Source: Angiostrongylus vasorum
Lineage: Eukaryota > Nematoda > Chromadorea > Rhabditida > Metastrongylidae
Direction: 5' to 3'
Length of the DNA: 64,000 nt
NCBI GenBank assembly: GCA_018806985.1
Contig: JADANN010000157.1
Location: forward strand, 62,001 to 126,000
Below, piece after piece: positions 10,340 to 23,118 of this stretch. The stretch's first letter is position 1. Every line of letters begins with the position of its first letter. A program made the translations under genes and the position numbers. Under the pieces are notes generated by a model, which did not search any database, was not told where the DNA came from, and worked only from the letters and a program-made list of their open reading frames with translations.

Positions 10340-11699
10340 GTTGATATGTTATGATAATGTAATATATCAACGTCGTGTAAACTTACCAAAAGAAAAATAC
10401 AATGAGTACATTATATAAGCATAAACACAAGCACTTGCGACATAATATCTACCGCATAATTTGTATGACAAAATAGAAATGGAATACACGACACTTACGA
10501 TACTTCTACCAACCTCATGCAAGCTCATGTATGAAATATAGTATCAATTCTTCATGCCGAGGTTGAAAGAAAGCAGGTTTTATAAAACAAATATATGCAC
10601 ACACAAGTGTATATATGCATATATATGTATATATATATATATATATATTAGTGTATGGTACATATAAATATAAATAATATATATAAATATATGATAATAT
10701 AAAATATATATATGTATAAATACTACGAATAAGTGACGCACCGCTTCTTTTCAGCAAAAGATTAGTACAACGCCTAGTCTACTGTATCCGATGAACGATG
10801 AAAGAATGGTTACGGGACGAAATTAGCGGATATGTTGTAACAGTAATCCCCATAGAACAATAGTGCAAAGTTTCTTCCACAAATCTTTTAAGGTTCTAAC
10901 TCCTGAATTGCAACAACCATTGATAAGTTGGGAATTATCGAAGACCTAGCATACCACGCAGTGGTGAAGCATTATTTTTTGAGAAGCAACTCGTTCTTAT
11001 CTCATTTTCTATCGGTATAATAAATCGTGGGTGTTGTATAGAATAGGAGGATATTAAAACCACTAGCTTAACAACGTAGTATTCTTTGTAACACCTAACC
11101 AACTTCATTAAATGATGCTGCTTAAGGATTTCATCTTCTTTATCCTAGAATGCCGATCGAATCGTTTCCTCTTGCAATACTGAAAGAATAATTAATTGTG
11201 AGGTTTGGTGTCCTGGATTATGGTTAGTAGTTATCTTGGTCATTGTATTAATCAAAATTTTCTAAGTCGTGATATTTTTTTGCGCTGCATGCTACCTTAC
11301 AAAACTAAATATGTGCTCTGAAATTGTATGTAATATGAATACAGAAATACAAAACCGTATTTGGAAACAAAGCATTAGAGCTGGTGGTCGTAAAATTAGC
11401 ATTTTTTGCTCAGGAAACTTTATATCCACCTCTGTATCGGAGAACATATTTTTTTAAAGAACCCATTAAAAGGAACACAACACGCGATGCAAATAGGTGG
11501 TTCTTTCGTAAAATGACGAAAGGATTGTTGTCACTCTCATTTAAATGAAGTGGTTATCACTTGTCAAAAGTAGAACTGAACAATCTCTGGCTCATATATT
11601 ATATGAAACGCGATCTTAGAGAAAGGAACGGCCTACCTGATGATACATAGTATCTGAAACTTTGAATAAAATTCTCGGAAGATTTATACTCAGTTTTCT
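10340..11699. other. Intergenic between CPEB and DIS3L2-like gene
   Basis: Apart from the AT microsatellite, AT-rich DNA with no supported gene. The stretch 10920-11130 resembles one at 28680-28840 (gaagcattattttttg, aacaacgta, cttcatcaaatg-type tail), so an unnamed repeat is shared there. Confidence 0.45.
10600..10730. repeat. AT microsatellite
   Basis: Imperfect (TA)n and (ATATAA)n runs over about 130 bases; ORFs across it are artefacts of the repeat. Confidence 0.85.
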
Positions 11700-12013
11700 T
11701 TTTATTTTACTTCACGCCATCACATCTAGTGTGTGAATGCCAACACTTCTCGTATTTGATTCGTTTTTTCACACACTCATCGTCCACAGTGATCTGCGAA
11801 CATTTCGCATGTTATTTCACCTGCTTCTTGAGGACTTCGTCTTCTTTATGATTATCGTAGAATGCTGGTAGAGCCAATTGTCCTTGCAATCCTCGAAATA
11901 GCAAATCTAGAGGATACCCACGTGAATTGAAGGCAAGCGTTGGTCCGGGATCGAACTAGCGCCTTTGCAGTTCGATCGTCGGCATCACTAACCGCTGCGC
12001 TACCTCCGCCCAT
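11700..12013 (-). mobile_element. Element B SINE
   Basis: Reverse complement starts gggcggaggtagcgcagcgg (box A) with gttcgatcccgg (box B); the shared core is deleted and the body resumes at ctagatttgctatttcgagg. Confidence 0.62.
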
Positions 12014-12107
12014 ATTCCGCTGCTCTATCTCCGCCCATTTAAGTTCGTCACGTCTAAGCCCGGAAGGTAAATCTAGCTTATGTTTAATTAATATCACTAA
12101 CCTCGCA

Positions 12108-12482
12108 ACGGTTTACTGTCTCATCGTGGCTGGGGGGATGTTCCTAGACGTCGGGCTGCGACGCACAGCGGGGTATTGGTCCCCCTGACAGGATCTCCCA
12201 AGATGAAAGGAGTCCGGCGTTTCCATCAGGAAGCCCAGCTAAGAGTAAACCTAAACCAGGATCCACCAACGTCCGGGTACCAAACTAATCGCATGGTGGC
12301 AAATCTCCCTCGGTCCACAAGGGCGGCGACTTCCTGTGGTAGTGGCGACCTGGGGTAGACTTGGGCCTGGCTGACCTCGGAACTCCAGGGAACCACAATT
12401 GCTAAGCCAGCAAAACGCCGAAAAATGGAGATTATGCTGGGGTCCGGACAACCGGTGAGGGCGAGGCGTCCAAGTGTCCAAG
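12108..12482 (+). mobile_element. Element C copy
   Basis: Runs from ggtttactgtctcatcgtgg to gcgtccaagtgtcca, with aatcgcatggtggcaaatct and ccacaagggcggcg. Confidence 0.65.
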
Positions 12483-13115
12483 TGAGTAATTGCATCCAAT
12501 GTATGACGCGTTCTAAGGTACTAACCAACGCCTTACCCCTCCATATACCTTTATGGTTTGATTGCGTCTTCCAGATTCTACTATTTTTTATGAGAACTTA
12601 AAAAACTTCCTGTAGCATCTAATAAATCCGGTCTCAAGGCCTGATATTTGCCTGTAGAACGATGGAAAGGCAATACGGCCAAGCCATCTCAATGTAGCTC
12701 ACAGCAACCTGAGCTATTCTGTGTTTTGTAATTGGACACCTGTACGTGCTCCAGATATTTCGTTTATTCAAAACACTAAGACAATTTAGCATGTTTAGTA
12801 TGTCTTCCATCAACGGTAGCATTCAGTCAATGAATGCTTTTGTCGTCTTTAGCACAATAAGCTATGTTTTATAAAAGGGTGTTACAATGTTATCGCACCT
12901 GAAGCTAATAGTTTGCTTTCTCATTCATAATAGTGTTAAAGACATAACAGGAAATTGCCCTAAATAAATATGAACAAGACACTCGTTTGCAGATTTGTTT
13001 CACGGATGATGATTCACGCAAGAGAAACTCTAACTATGATAATAGGAAAGGCGCAGTATTCTGACACTCTCAAAAATTACGAGGAAAGTTATTGGAAACA
13101 TCGAATACGACCGGA

Positions 13116-16100
13116 TTAAGGACCCTTATTCAAGCGAAATTGAGTTAATGTCAATGTCACATTCAGCATTAGAAGACTTCTGCTCTTCATTCCACGTGCT
13201 CCAATCGGTCCATTTCTCTAAAATATTTTTCACTAGCTCTTACAAAATACACTGTAGTTAAAGTGCTGGGCATACCTGAAGCATAACACCAAGGTACATT
13301 TCATTGTGGGCCACTCTAACTCTCTTTGCAGTGAGCTTTTTATCCGTGCAATGTTCAGCCTACAAACAAGAGTATATTATCGCATTAGCTAATACAGAGC
13401 TCCTGCATTCCTAAGCAGTAAATCGACATTGCCAGACATCAGTCATTGCAGTGGAAAACACGTCGCTTAATATGTTAATTATGTCTACATTTTATGACGC
13501 CGTCTTTCTCTCGTTAACACCTGTGCTATAATGGTATTTCCCAGAAATTTGTGGAGAATTCACGATGACTGAACTATCTATATGAGAGTACACATAAACT
13601 CTCCAAAATTGTTATTTCAATTTGTATTTTCAAAAAATTCTAACGTAGGCATTGCAGCCACTAGAATCAACGTTGCACGGGGCTAATCGTCCACTCACAT
13701 TGTCATGCGAAAAAAACTGGAGCCTCGGCATAACAAACAAGGACAGGTCTCTCTAATGTGTTTTGAAAAGAAGCTCTCAAAATAGTAGAGTAAGAAGAGA
13801 TGTATCTTTGTGGTAAAGATCTTTAGATTCCTAGATCTTTCACCTAAACCGATAAAGCTCACTATGAGAACTCCCATTTATGAGAAACCCAATAGTCTCG
13901 CAAGTTCTTATCTTAAATTAATATTGACAATAAGGCCGCTATTCACACAATATCATACCTGGTACCATCATCTAATCTGCGCTCAAAAAAATAAAAGCCC
14001 TCGCTTGATTTTTTTCAAAGTTTTTTGAAGCCTTCTTAGATCTACGGTGCAATCATGACCAAAACGGTAACAACGAATTGTGCAACCATACTGCGAAAGT
14101 TATCGTTCACTACAGTGAGTTTGAAGACATGGGATTCTTACAGTCCGCCCAACAATCGGGACAACATGAACATGAGTAGTAAAGGACTTTTTAGCAGACG
14201 ATGTTCAATCAAAAAGTATTCAGAAATCTTGTTACAACCTTAAACTCAAAGAAATTGCAAGGATTTAGCTGTCGAAACAGAAACTTAGTTCTCATATAAG
14301 ATCATTTGTGCACACCCTAACTTGTTTTCTCCACCTCTGCTAGGTGATAAATTACCAGATATTAAATAGCTGAGCTAGTGTGTTTTACCCTTAATCATGT
14401 CGCAAACTCGAAGAAAAAGCAATAAAAAAATATGACTTTGGAATTACCACATCTCGCAGCATTTTCGATTTTGGCGGGGGATGTGCACGTAAGAAGGCAT
14501 TCCCACCGTAATGCTTCTCGATCCTCTTTGCCACTGCTATGTTGGCGAGCAGCATAAGCTCTCCGACCAAATTATCGGAATCTCTTGACTGGAAAGAGTT
14601 TGTCTGGAATATATTGGCGATATAACAAATATAAGAGTTAACATCGATAGTTGACAGAAATGCAGTTAACAAGCAGATCATACTAAATGGACGTCAACGG
14701 GATAACTTACAACACTCAGTAAAGGCGACTAACTAAGCTCTACTTCCTACTGAAAAGTATGAAAGTGAAGATGTGTGAAATCACCTGGGATGCTGATAAC
14801 CTTATGGGTAGCCTTGTCCTTTCATCCAACCTAAAATGTAGCTTTGCTTGGTGGAGCTCTAGTGAGCCACTTTCCATGCAGTTCTTTCTAAGTGTTTTCG
14901 CGACGGCACACAGTTGTAGTACCTCGAAATAAATATATTGATCAACCTCCAAATAGTACAAGTACAAAAACCCTAAATCCCCTATTAGTAAGATACCAAA
15001 CCGTACCTTATCTTTAATTTGGGACACAGTAGCTCCATCAAATATCTCGGGGATCTCAGTAACAAGAAAGTCCTTCTCTGGATTTTCGATAAAGTGCTAT
15101 AAAAGATGAAAATAATTTAAAAGCACCATTCATCAACTCGCAATTACCAACCTCCACAGTTTCGTATGTGAGCTTCACACTTGATCGTATAACAGTTCTT
15201 CCGAACCACTCATCAAATATGTTTCCCTCATCATCCATTTTCCACATAACGGAAAACGTTAACCTATCAACGCCCGGATTAAGACTGCATAAATCACAAA
15301 GCATACGGGGCAACATTGGAATGACCTGAACACAAATTTCAGAGGGGAGCGATATGAATAAAAAATATATAAATAGCATGAAAAGCGAAAATTGCAAACC
15401 TTATCGACAAGACAAACACTAGTGGCTCTATTTAATGCCCACTCATCCAGCACTGTGTTCTCCAACACAATAGGTAACGTCAGCTATGTGCACCCCAACC
15501 TGAACATTATAACAAGAGACATTTTAGCTTAACATCGTCTTAAAAAAAGTTGTTTCATTATTACTTGCTCAACGCCAATGAAACTAATTTATGTACAATG
15601 AAATACGACGAGCCTCCCAACCATGAGTACCACGCCCATCAATATTTCTACAGCGTCTCATAGAAAGAGCGTCATCGAGATCCTTTGCTGTTTCAGGATC
15701 AATTGTGATGATTATTTCGTCACGCAAATCACGACGGCTTGTGATCTCGTCCTGGTACAAATCGTTCAAGTTAAAAACATTTGCACGAACCAAAAGCATA
15801 AAAATGAGAAACCTCATCTATTTTTCCAACCAGTCCCTGAAGAAACAGAAGGTAAACAAGACATGACCACCTCAGGAAACTCTCGTACATCAACATCATT
15901 CGTTATCAATAAGCCCTCTTTTTCCACCTGCAATGTGCCTGCCTAACAAATTTTATTCCTCACATGTCTTATATAATACAACATAGAAATTAAGGAATGC
16001 TTCATTTATTATTTGAAGCTTCGTTTTCCAAACATACACTAATGTCACCAGCTGGTCCTAGTTGTTTCTGAATTTCACCGCTCGCCATGACGGAATTCTC

Positions 16101-17667
16101 TGTCCATTCCAATATCTTCGCGGTAAAAAAGATTTTCCGACAACTCGTTCTAGAATTTATACAGTAATAAAAGAAGTATAAGGATACAAACTGGGCACTT
16201 GAAACAAGGCAACCTCCGGTTGGTTAAAGAATTCTTCGGGAAGTTGCGAAATATCAAGCATAAAACGTGGCATACGGGAATCCGTTGGTGAAAATTTCAT
16301 CCAATTTCGCTAATAAGCAGAGTATAAGTCTAGCCGATCCACTGCCACACGACATTTCGTTTGTTCTATGATTCCCACTACCTTGAAAATGGTAGCAAAT
16401 AGATACCTAGGTCGAGACAAGAAAAAGAAAGGCAGCTCACCTCCGCGGTTTTCTGCAGACGAATCAGGCATAATCCATTCTTCCAATGGTAGTTCTGATA
16501 GGAAGAGGCGAAAATACTTCCATCTTGATGTTCCTCCGAAACAGTTGCCCGAATCATCCCTAGCTTCGAGAGGCCTATCCGACTGATTCGCCTTACCACT
16601 CTCTTTACCTTCTTTCTTCTCACATTTCTAAAATCTACTAACACAAAAATGAATCGATGCAGCAGTATATAAGCCACATAGGCTACGTCAAAAATAAAAA
16701 AATTGCCTTCGTCTTCATTAAACGATTACTACTGACATAATGTCCATCAAAAATTTCAGCTCTATCTTGCAGTTACATTGCTGAAAGAACACAATCTGGT
16801 GAGATTACTTTATAAAGTGAAACAAAACGTATGCTATTTTCCTACTGTCATTCAGCAGTCAATTGTATCACTGGGGGGGGAATACGGGAATACCAGGCAG
16901 AAAGATGAGATTGAAAACTTCATGATCATGACCGGCCGTAACAACCAAGTAGTCTTCGTGTTTCTAAAACGAGATAATGAACGCCAAGAGAAGAAGCTGC
17001 CACACAACTGAGTGAACACTGAGAAACCATTGGCTATGCTTAGTTTTCTCTGTGTACAAACCTCATTCACGTTCATCGTCTTTAGCTTCCGATATTCACG
17101 TTTCCATTCTTCATAAACGTTACTCACCACCTGAAATTCAGTGAAAACTTCCCTAAAATTTTCATTGTTTTCTTAATTAACTTCGATCTAAATCTCCAAA
17201 AAAAAACTAACATCCCAGCTACATCGCGGTCTAAGTCGGAAGGCGACGATGTCCCCATGAAGAGCACGATTCCGATCCTTCATTCCCAAAACAGCAACAT
17301 CACTGAATTCACTACCATCGGGATTTCTGATGAACGCTTCTTCGAACTTTTTTGGATTTATTCGTATAGCACCCTGTAATTGGGGTAATCTGCAGTCGTT
17401 AAGAGTTATGAGCCAACTGTCAAATCAAGTAAAAACTTATTGTAATGTGGCTCTTTTCTTCTTATTTCTTAAACGATACTCGGAATACTCATGTTTTTTC
17501 GTACCAAAAGTTGAGAATGACTTGTGCACCTTCAGAAGTTCACCCTTCACCAGCCCAAATTGTATTTCGCATTGAGACAAGTGTGGCTTGAAGAATTTAT
17601 TCTTCCGTGGCCTAACGGATGAAGTGACGTTCCTGCTCACAAGGTCACTCAGTGCGTTATTTAACAC
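13116..17667 (-). CDS. DIS3L2-like 3'-5' exoribonuclease (RNB family), frame-disrupted and incomplete
   Basis: DIS3L2 degrades uridylated RNAs in the cytoplasm (family knowledge). Minus-strand blocks, 5' to 3': 17667-17530 (ending GLVKGELLK), 17373-17212 ([26 protein letters not shown], cold-shock region), 17130-17062, 16627-16441, 16381-16192 ([12 protein letters not shown]), 16149-16038 ([19 protein letters not shown]), 15927-15813, 15751-15614 (RRDLR and the metal-binding [14 protein letters not shown]), 15499-15400 ([13 protein letters not shown]), 15325-15152 ([27 protein letters not shown]), 15096-15007, 14922-14785, 14588-14448 ([22 protein letters not shown]), 13359-13276 ([14 protein letters not shown]), 13217-13116. 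Oddities: frame conflicts near 15821-15825, 15455-15465 and 16125-16136; an in-frame TAG at 16310-16312; no GT donor at 15614; and no recognisable exon for the SPIRR segment between 14448 and 13359. It is either a decaying copy or a live gene with assembly errors. No polyadenylation signal assigned. Confidence 0.85.
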
Positions 17668-19062
17668 CTTAAAGTTTGGAACTAAAAATCATAGAATGGC
17701 ACAGCAGAAAAAGTTACCTGAAGAGACGGGCTAAAAAAACAACGTGCGTTGTGATTATTGAAGCTACAAAACAAGGCTCCCCCGAACGTTGGGACCGGGT
17801 CCAACAGTAAAATACTTGGCAAGCAGTAAAAAATGAGACTTTACAAAGAAGGAAACGACAAAAACACTTTTAACATGGAAGGATGTTCAATACAAACATC
17901 AAAATTCTAAATGGCTCTGCAATTCACAGACAACGTGACTGAGAAAGCGATGGCGTCAGTGGAAGTCGGCTCCTGCAGATGAGATTGTCTCCAAGGTAGC
18001 GTTAGCTGGCTTGCGTTCTTGTACTAAATTACGGTCAGATATCGTGCTCAATTAGTGATCGACAATATCTTGGGCCTTACTTTTCTCAATAATTTGCCCA
18101 ATTCAATATTCAGTTCAATAATTTTCAATTCAATTTTTTTCAATTTCAACTGTCCCACGTACCCGTTTGCGATCACTTATGCTGCCTCTATGATTTCAGT
18201 CGCTCTTTCTTTAATGGAAGATTTGGGGCCCTGTAGACTGAGCTGAAAATTGTAGAGTCATTCTCTAATGGAGTTATGACTTCTAGAAGTGAAAACACCT
18301 CACTTTTATCGATAATGTGCGGCTGTCGCTAGTTCTACCGTAAAGTGTCATTCCCAGTGAGTACACTTCTGCTTTAGTTAATCTGATTGTAAACCACGAT
18401 TTTTCTTTCATCATTGGTCGATCTTAACCATAAAAGTGTTTTTGGTACCAGCAAGTTTGCTGGACTGTTTGAGGATTTCAGTAGCTGGCGATGCCTCAAA
18501 TATTCTTGCTGTTGAAGTATGCGTGAATAAATGAAGTCAGCAATTGCACTTTCCTTTAAATTTACTTTTAAAAAATGAGCTGTCGGTTTAAATTTGCCAT
18601 GAAAGTGGAGTGCAATGTGGGTATACTACAGATTTCTTGAAATCGATAATTTAAACCAGGAAGCGATGATATGGACTGTGAAGTCCTTTTCTATAAAATG
18701 GAAAGATTCTTGCTTTAAGGTCCCTTACTATAGAAGTATGAGATAGCCGAAACGAAATGAAGTTTTCTTGTAATTTAGAGAGTCACCCGAATATCAGCAG
18801 AGCTGTCCATCACTACAAAGAGAGGAATGAGGCCAGTTTACATCTTCGTTCAACAGTGTGATGATTCTCTGAAAACATAAAATAAGGTATTAGAACAGAA
18901 AAAAAACAGCATTTGACCACACTACTTACTATAGATATCTGTAAATCCAACCTAGACCTTTGCGTTGCCCTACTCTCAGCACGCTTTAACTATTTGTTCA
19001 TTACTAAAAAACGACTTTATCTATTCTGCACATTGCAGATAGCGTTTGCCCATATCCTCCCA
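17668..19062. other. Upstream of the DIS3L2-like gene
   Basis: N-terminal exons of the minus-strand gene should lie here but none was identified. A short low-complexity ORF (18055-18246, Asn/Ile/Phe-rich) looks like chance. Confidence 0.4.
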
Positions 19063-19430
19063 ACCGTTTACCACCTCAGCGTGGCAGGAAGGTGTTTCTG
19101 GGTGTCGGACTGCGATGTAGAGCAGGGGATTCATCCACCTGGCAAGGTTTTTCCAAGTTGAGAAGGAGTCCGGCATTTACATCAGGAAGCACAGCTAACG
19201 GTAAGAAAAAACCAGGGTCCGTCATTGTCCTTGTACAAAACTATAGTGGCAAATCTCTCTCGATCCACAAGGGCGGCGATTGCCTGTGGTGGTAACGACC
19301 TGGGGTAGACTTTGGCCAGGCTGACCTCAGGACTCCAGGGAAACACAATGGCTAAACCAACAAAGGTCCGAAAAATGGAGGTTATGCTGAGGGCTGCACA
19401 ACCAGTGAGGAGGACCGTCCAAGTATCCAT
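19063..19430 (+). mobile_element. Element C copy
   Basis: Runs from ccgtttaccacctcagcgtgg to ccgtccaagtatccat, with ccacaagggcggcgattgcc. Confidence 0.65.
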
Positions 19431-19502
19431 GTAGGTATGTTCATATTCTGCATAACTTCCAGCTTACACACCACCGCATATGACATTTCAGAGCACTAGT
19501 TG

Positions 19503-19835
19503 CTGCATAAAGGAGCAGATAGCACAATGGTAGTGATGTCCACCATCATAAAGGCTCGATCCCGCTGCCGGCCCATCAAGCACCTCATACCTCCGGGGCC
19601 GGGGAATTGGTATGGGACTTCTTCGGCGAAAAAAATCACTATCAGCAAATCAAGTTGGAGCGCTCTAGCTCGGCTATGCCAGGACTCCAAGGAAAATCGA
19701 CTCGACCAGCATTCTAGGACATTAAAGATGAAACAAAAATCCTCAAGCGGAAGCCAAAGCCACAATGCAAAAGTTGGAAGACTTTCGTGGATGATTGATG
19801 CGAGGAAACGAATCGAATGTGGGAAGTCCAGGGAT
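19503..19835 (+). mobile_element. Element B SINE
   Basis: Box A tagcacaatggtagtgatg and box B-like ggctcgatcccgc, then cctccggggccggggaattg (core) and the gaggaaacgaatcgaatgtg tail. Confidence 0.68.
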
Positions 19836-21561
19836 CTGCACAGCGTATGTGAAAGTCAGTTCGTATAATAAAAAAGTTATTGTGTAACATGCCGCTGGGT
19901 TTGCAGAGAAAAAAATGAGAGGAAAAACGCCTCTTTTACGGCGACATCATCGAAATGTTGATTGTAAGAAATGTGCTAAAACTGAGATGAGCAATTAAGG
20001 CAAACTTTTTAGTGCTAGTAATATGCGGAGCTTGATAGCTTGACAACAATTAGTACCTCAAAGACAACAAACACTTTATCTGCAGACAATGCGTCAGTAA
20101 CTCCTAGAAAAGAACAAGTGGGAAAGTGTTAGAATGGAAGAATAAGTAATAAATCAAGCAATAAACTGCTGCAAGGAACTGTGCAAGTTGAGATTGACGA
20201 ATAAAGAGGAACACATAACAAAGGAAAAAGAGCGCCAGAGAACTGTATGCGATTGCGGTCGTTATACGGTGGGTGAAATTGATGGATATTTCATCACACC
20301 ATGGCGCCTCGATGCTCTTCGTGATTGCGAACTCCATATCCGAGATTAGAATCCATCCTGCGGCCTGATAACAAGACATAGAAGGGTCTACAGTTTGCAG
20401 TATAAACTAGGCCATGTCATAGTAACCAACAGACAAGGAAGCACTGTCTGCCTGAAGAAAACAACGGCGCCAATAACAGTTGTACTTTAGGTGAGGAAGC
20501 GGAGGAAATGTATGAAGAGATAAAGAAAACTCTTGCTATGGCAGTAGTCTTAAGTTTCCTCTGACAATCGCGTGATTTTATCTCAGCATTTCATTTAGAG
20601 AGGGCTTAGAGAAAGTTGGAGGCAGGAGGTTAATGTGGATATATTTGTTAATAATAGTTGTCCGTAACATTTCACACCTGCTTCATCGTCTGCTGCAGAT
20701 CATTTGAGCGAAGTGTCACAGAAAATGATGAAAGCCAAAGTGGCATCTCAAAATCTCTCTTCAAGCCTGCTTGTTTGACTATATTTCATGACTAAAAGTT
20801 GAACAGCGGAACTTCGTTTCATGGAAGTGTCGGGTCATTTAACAAAGATGTAAGAATAAAACATCCCGTCATATCATGTAAGGTTGAACTACATCAGATT
20901 CGACAACGACATTCCGAAAAAACAAAGTGATCCTCTGCTTGAATAACCCAGCAACTGTTCTTCATTGATACAGAGATTCACAAATTTGAAGGTAACGACG
21001 AGTGTGTATTAACACATAAAGATCGACATGAATGGATTTCCACTCATATATTGGTTGACGAAATTACCTGCTCGAGTGGTTATTTACTTATTTTCCCTTC
21101 TCCCGTTTATTTTTTCTGTAAATTGATTTTTGTTGAACATTTTATATGAAGTTGATACCTTATCCAACGCAAATCACTGACTGCACTGGGCATCGGACTT
21201 GAAGAACGTCGGCACACGGCTTAAGAAGTTGGCCCTTGAGTGTCAAGCGACTGCCATCTCGTGAAGTATACCGTACTCAAAGTCAAGTTTCATTTTCTTC
21301 GCGAAAAGCCTGCGTGATATTTATAGAATAATAGAAATTATGGCATTAAAGGATCAATGTAAATGGCATCTTTACGCTACCCGAAGTGGTCTTCTGCCTT
21401 GTCAAGTTTTTATTTTTTTTTCTTTTGAATTGCCTTGAAACATCAGTGCCACGAAGTCGAATAGAACAAATAAGGTAGAGTAACATCTAAATCAAAATGC
21501 TAGTCCAGGGACACACATGGCTGACAGGATTCAATGTGAATATAATTTATTCTCTTTTCAT
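19836..21561. other. Intergenic, nothing recognised
   Basis: AT-rich. One minus ORF (20379-20104) contains hydrophobic runs but no splice context or family match. Confidence 0.4.
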
Positions 21562-21840
21562 ATGATCCGTCATCACATCTACTGTGCGGATTCCATCACT
21601 TGCATTCGACTCGTTTTCCTCGCATTCGTCGTAATGGCCTTCGAACGTTTCACGTGTTGTTCAAATTGCTGCTTAAGGATGTTGTCTTCTTTACAAATGT
21701 CGTAGAATGATGGTCAAGTCGATTCTTCTTGCAATCTTCGAGATAGCCGGGCTATGGCGTTCCCACGTAGATTGGAGGAGGAAGAGCGTCGAACCAGCAC
21801 CTCACTTCCTGATGCACTGAATCACTAACTACTCAACAAC
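21562..21840 (-). mobile_element. Element B SINE, core deleted
   Basis: Reverse complement carries the head (gttcgac-type box B), gaacgccatagcccggct and the gaggaaaacgagtcgaatgc tail; the shared core is absent as in the 11700 copy. Confidence 0.58.
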
Positions 21841-22541
21841 TTTGGAACTGGACCTTCTAAAATATGTCGCATGTAGATTAGGTAGATTTCGGTGATGTTT
21901 GCTCTGTCAGCTTAGTTCATTATCAATTGCTTGAATGATCGCTATAACAATGATATTTAGACAGAGAAGATCACAAAAAATTAATAAAAAATGAAGAAAA
22001 AACACCTTGCGCTAACGGAGCATTTTCAGACAAGAATGAAGTTTCACCAAATTCCACTGGTAAAAAACAATGTATGTTTGACAGCGTACATCTTTCTCGA
22101 ATATGTTGGCCGGCATACTGCAATGCTAGCGATAGGAGTCAAGTCCATTATTGCGCATGAATCGAGTCCGATGCAATCCACTTACTGTGTCTTATGTGAC
22201 CGTGGGTGGTAAATAATGAAAGACCTCACTCAATGCTTGATTTAACGAATTTGTCATTCTACTCACATCAATACATTACTGCTTTGTGATTGTTCTGAAT
22301 GAAGATTCCCAATGATCGTTCGTGAATATTTCGATTCTAGGTACCCATAAAAATCTTGTCTCGTTCTCGCTGTTCACCAAAAACTCGAGAAGAACTTGCA
22401 TTTTGATCGTCATTACAGAAGCTGAAGTTCTCAGCCAAGAACGTGTTACTGTGGAACAACAACTAACGAATGCAGGTGAACTTTTTCCGCCATAACGATA
22501 ATATAATCTTATATGAATGCCACAAGGTGTGAGAACGAATT

Positions 22542-22960
22542 TTGCGTGCATATTTAAAGACTACTTCTATAAATTTCCCTCGGACACTGTATAAAAAGGC
22601 CTATCTTCAGACGACAGCAATTGTAGAGCAACAAACAGATTGCTGTTGCGGAGAAAAGAGCCACTCAGAGCTGCGACCTTCGGAAAACGCGATGGTTCAT
22701 TTAAAAAATTTAAGCCGGTTTTTCTTAAACGTCTTCCTGTCGAAGACCCTATTCACAACGTGGCATACCTCCTTCTTAACTCACAACGCTCGCTGACTAG
22801 CTGTGATGTCGATATGGAACCATCTGAACACCTTCGATTGCACACTAACTTAGCCTACCGAGAAAAAGTCGCCCACTCAGAAAGGCATCAGCCAAATGGA
22901 AGTGGTGATGAAGTCCGAATTGTTATTAGAAAAAGAGGTGAATCCAGTATCAAGCAATGA
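22542..22960 (+). CDS. Unrecognised overlapping ORFs next to Penelope copy 1
   Basis: Two overlapping frames (22542-22796 and 22640-22960). The second encodes a charged 106-residue peptide (FKPVFLKRLPVEDPIHNVAY, later REKVAHSERHQ). No family recognised. They end about 80 bases from the downstream end of a Penelope-like fragment, so they may be repeat-derived. Confidence 0.15.
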
Positions 22961-23081
22961 TGAATCATCTGTTAACCCCTAGTACCGACTTTCTATTAGC
23001 ATCGACATTGATTGGTAATTCGCAGTCCTTCTTCAATAAGCAAACACAAGGATGATATTATAGAATTTATTAGCATACGAT

Positions 23082-23118
23082 AGCTTACGTTTCGGCGACT
23101 TCGCCTTCTTCTGAGCCT
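23082..23118 (-). other. Hammerhead-like hairpin motif at the end of Penelope copy 1
   Basis: Reverse complement reads GGCU, CAGAAGA, extra A, GGCG-AAGU-CGCC, GAAACGUA, AGCU. One core base (CUGA to CAGA) is changed. Same orientation as the element's coding strand. Confidence 0.35.

Noticed and set aside
16368..16586. Plus-strand ORF rich in Lys/Ser inside the DIS3L2-like gene
   Set aside because: It lies opposite the minus-strand exon 16627-16441 and has no splice context; it is a shadow.
18055..18246. Asn/Ile/Phe-rich ORF
   Set aside because: Low-complexity TTCAAT repeats explain it; no coding signal.
20104..20379. 91-codon minus ORF with hydrophobic runs
   Set aside because: No acceptor, donor or neighbouring exons, and no family recognised.
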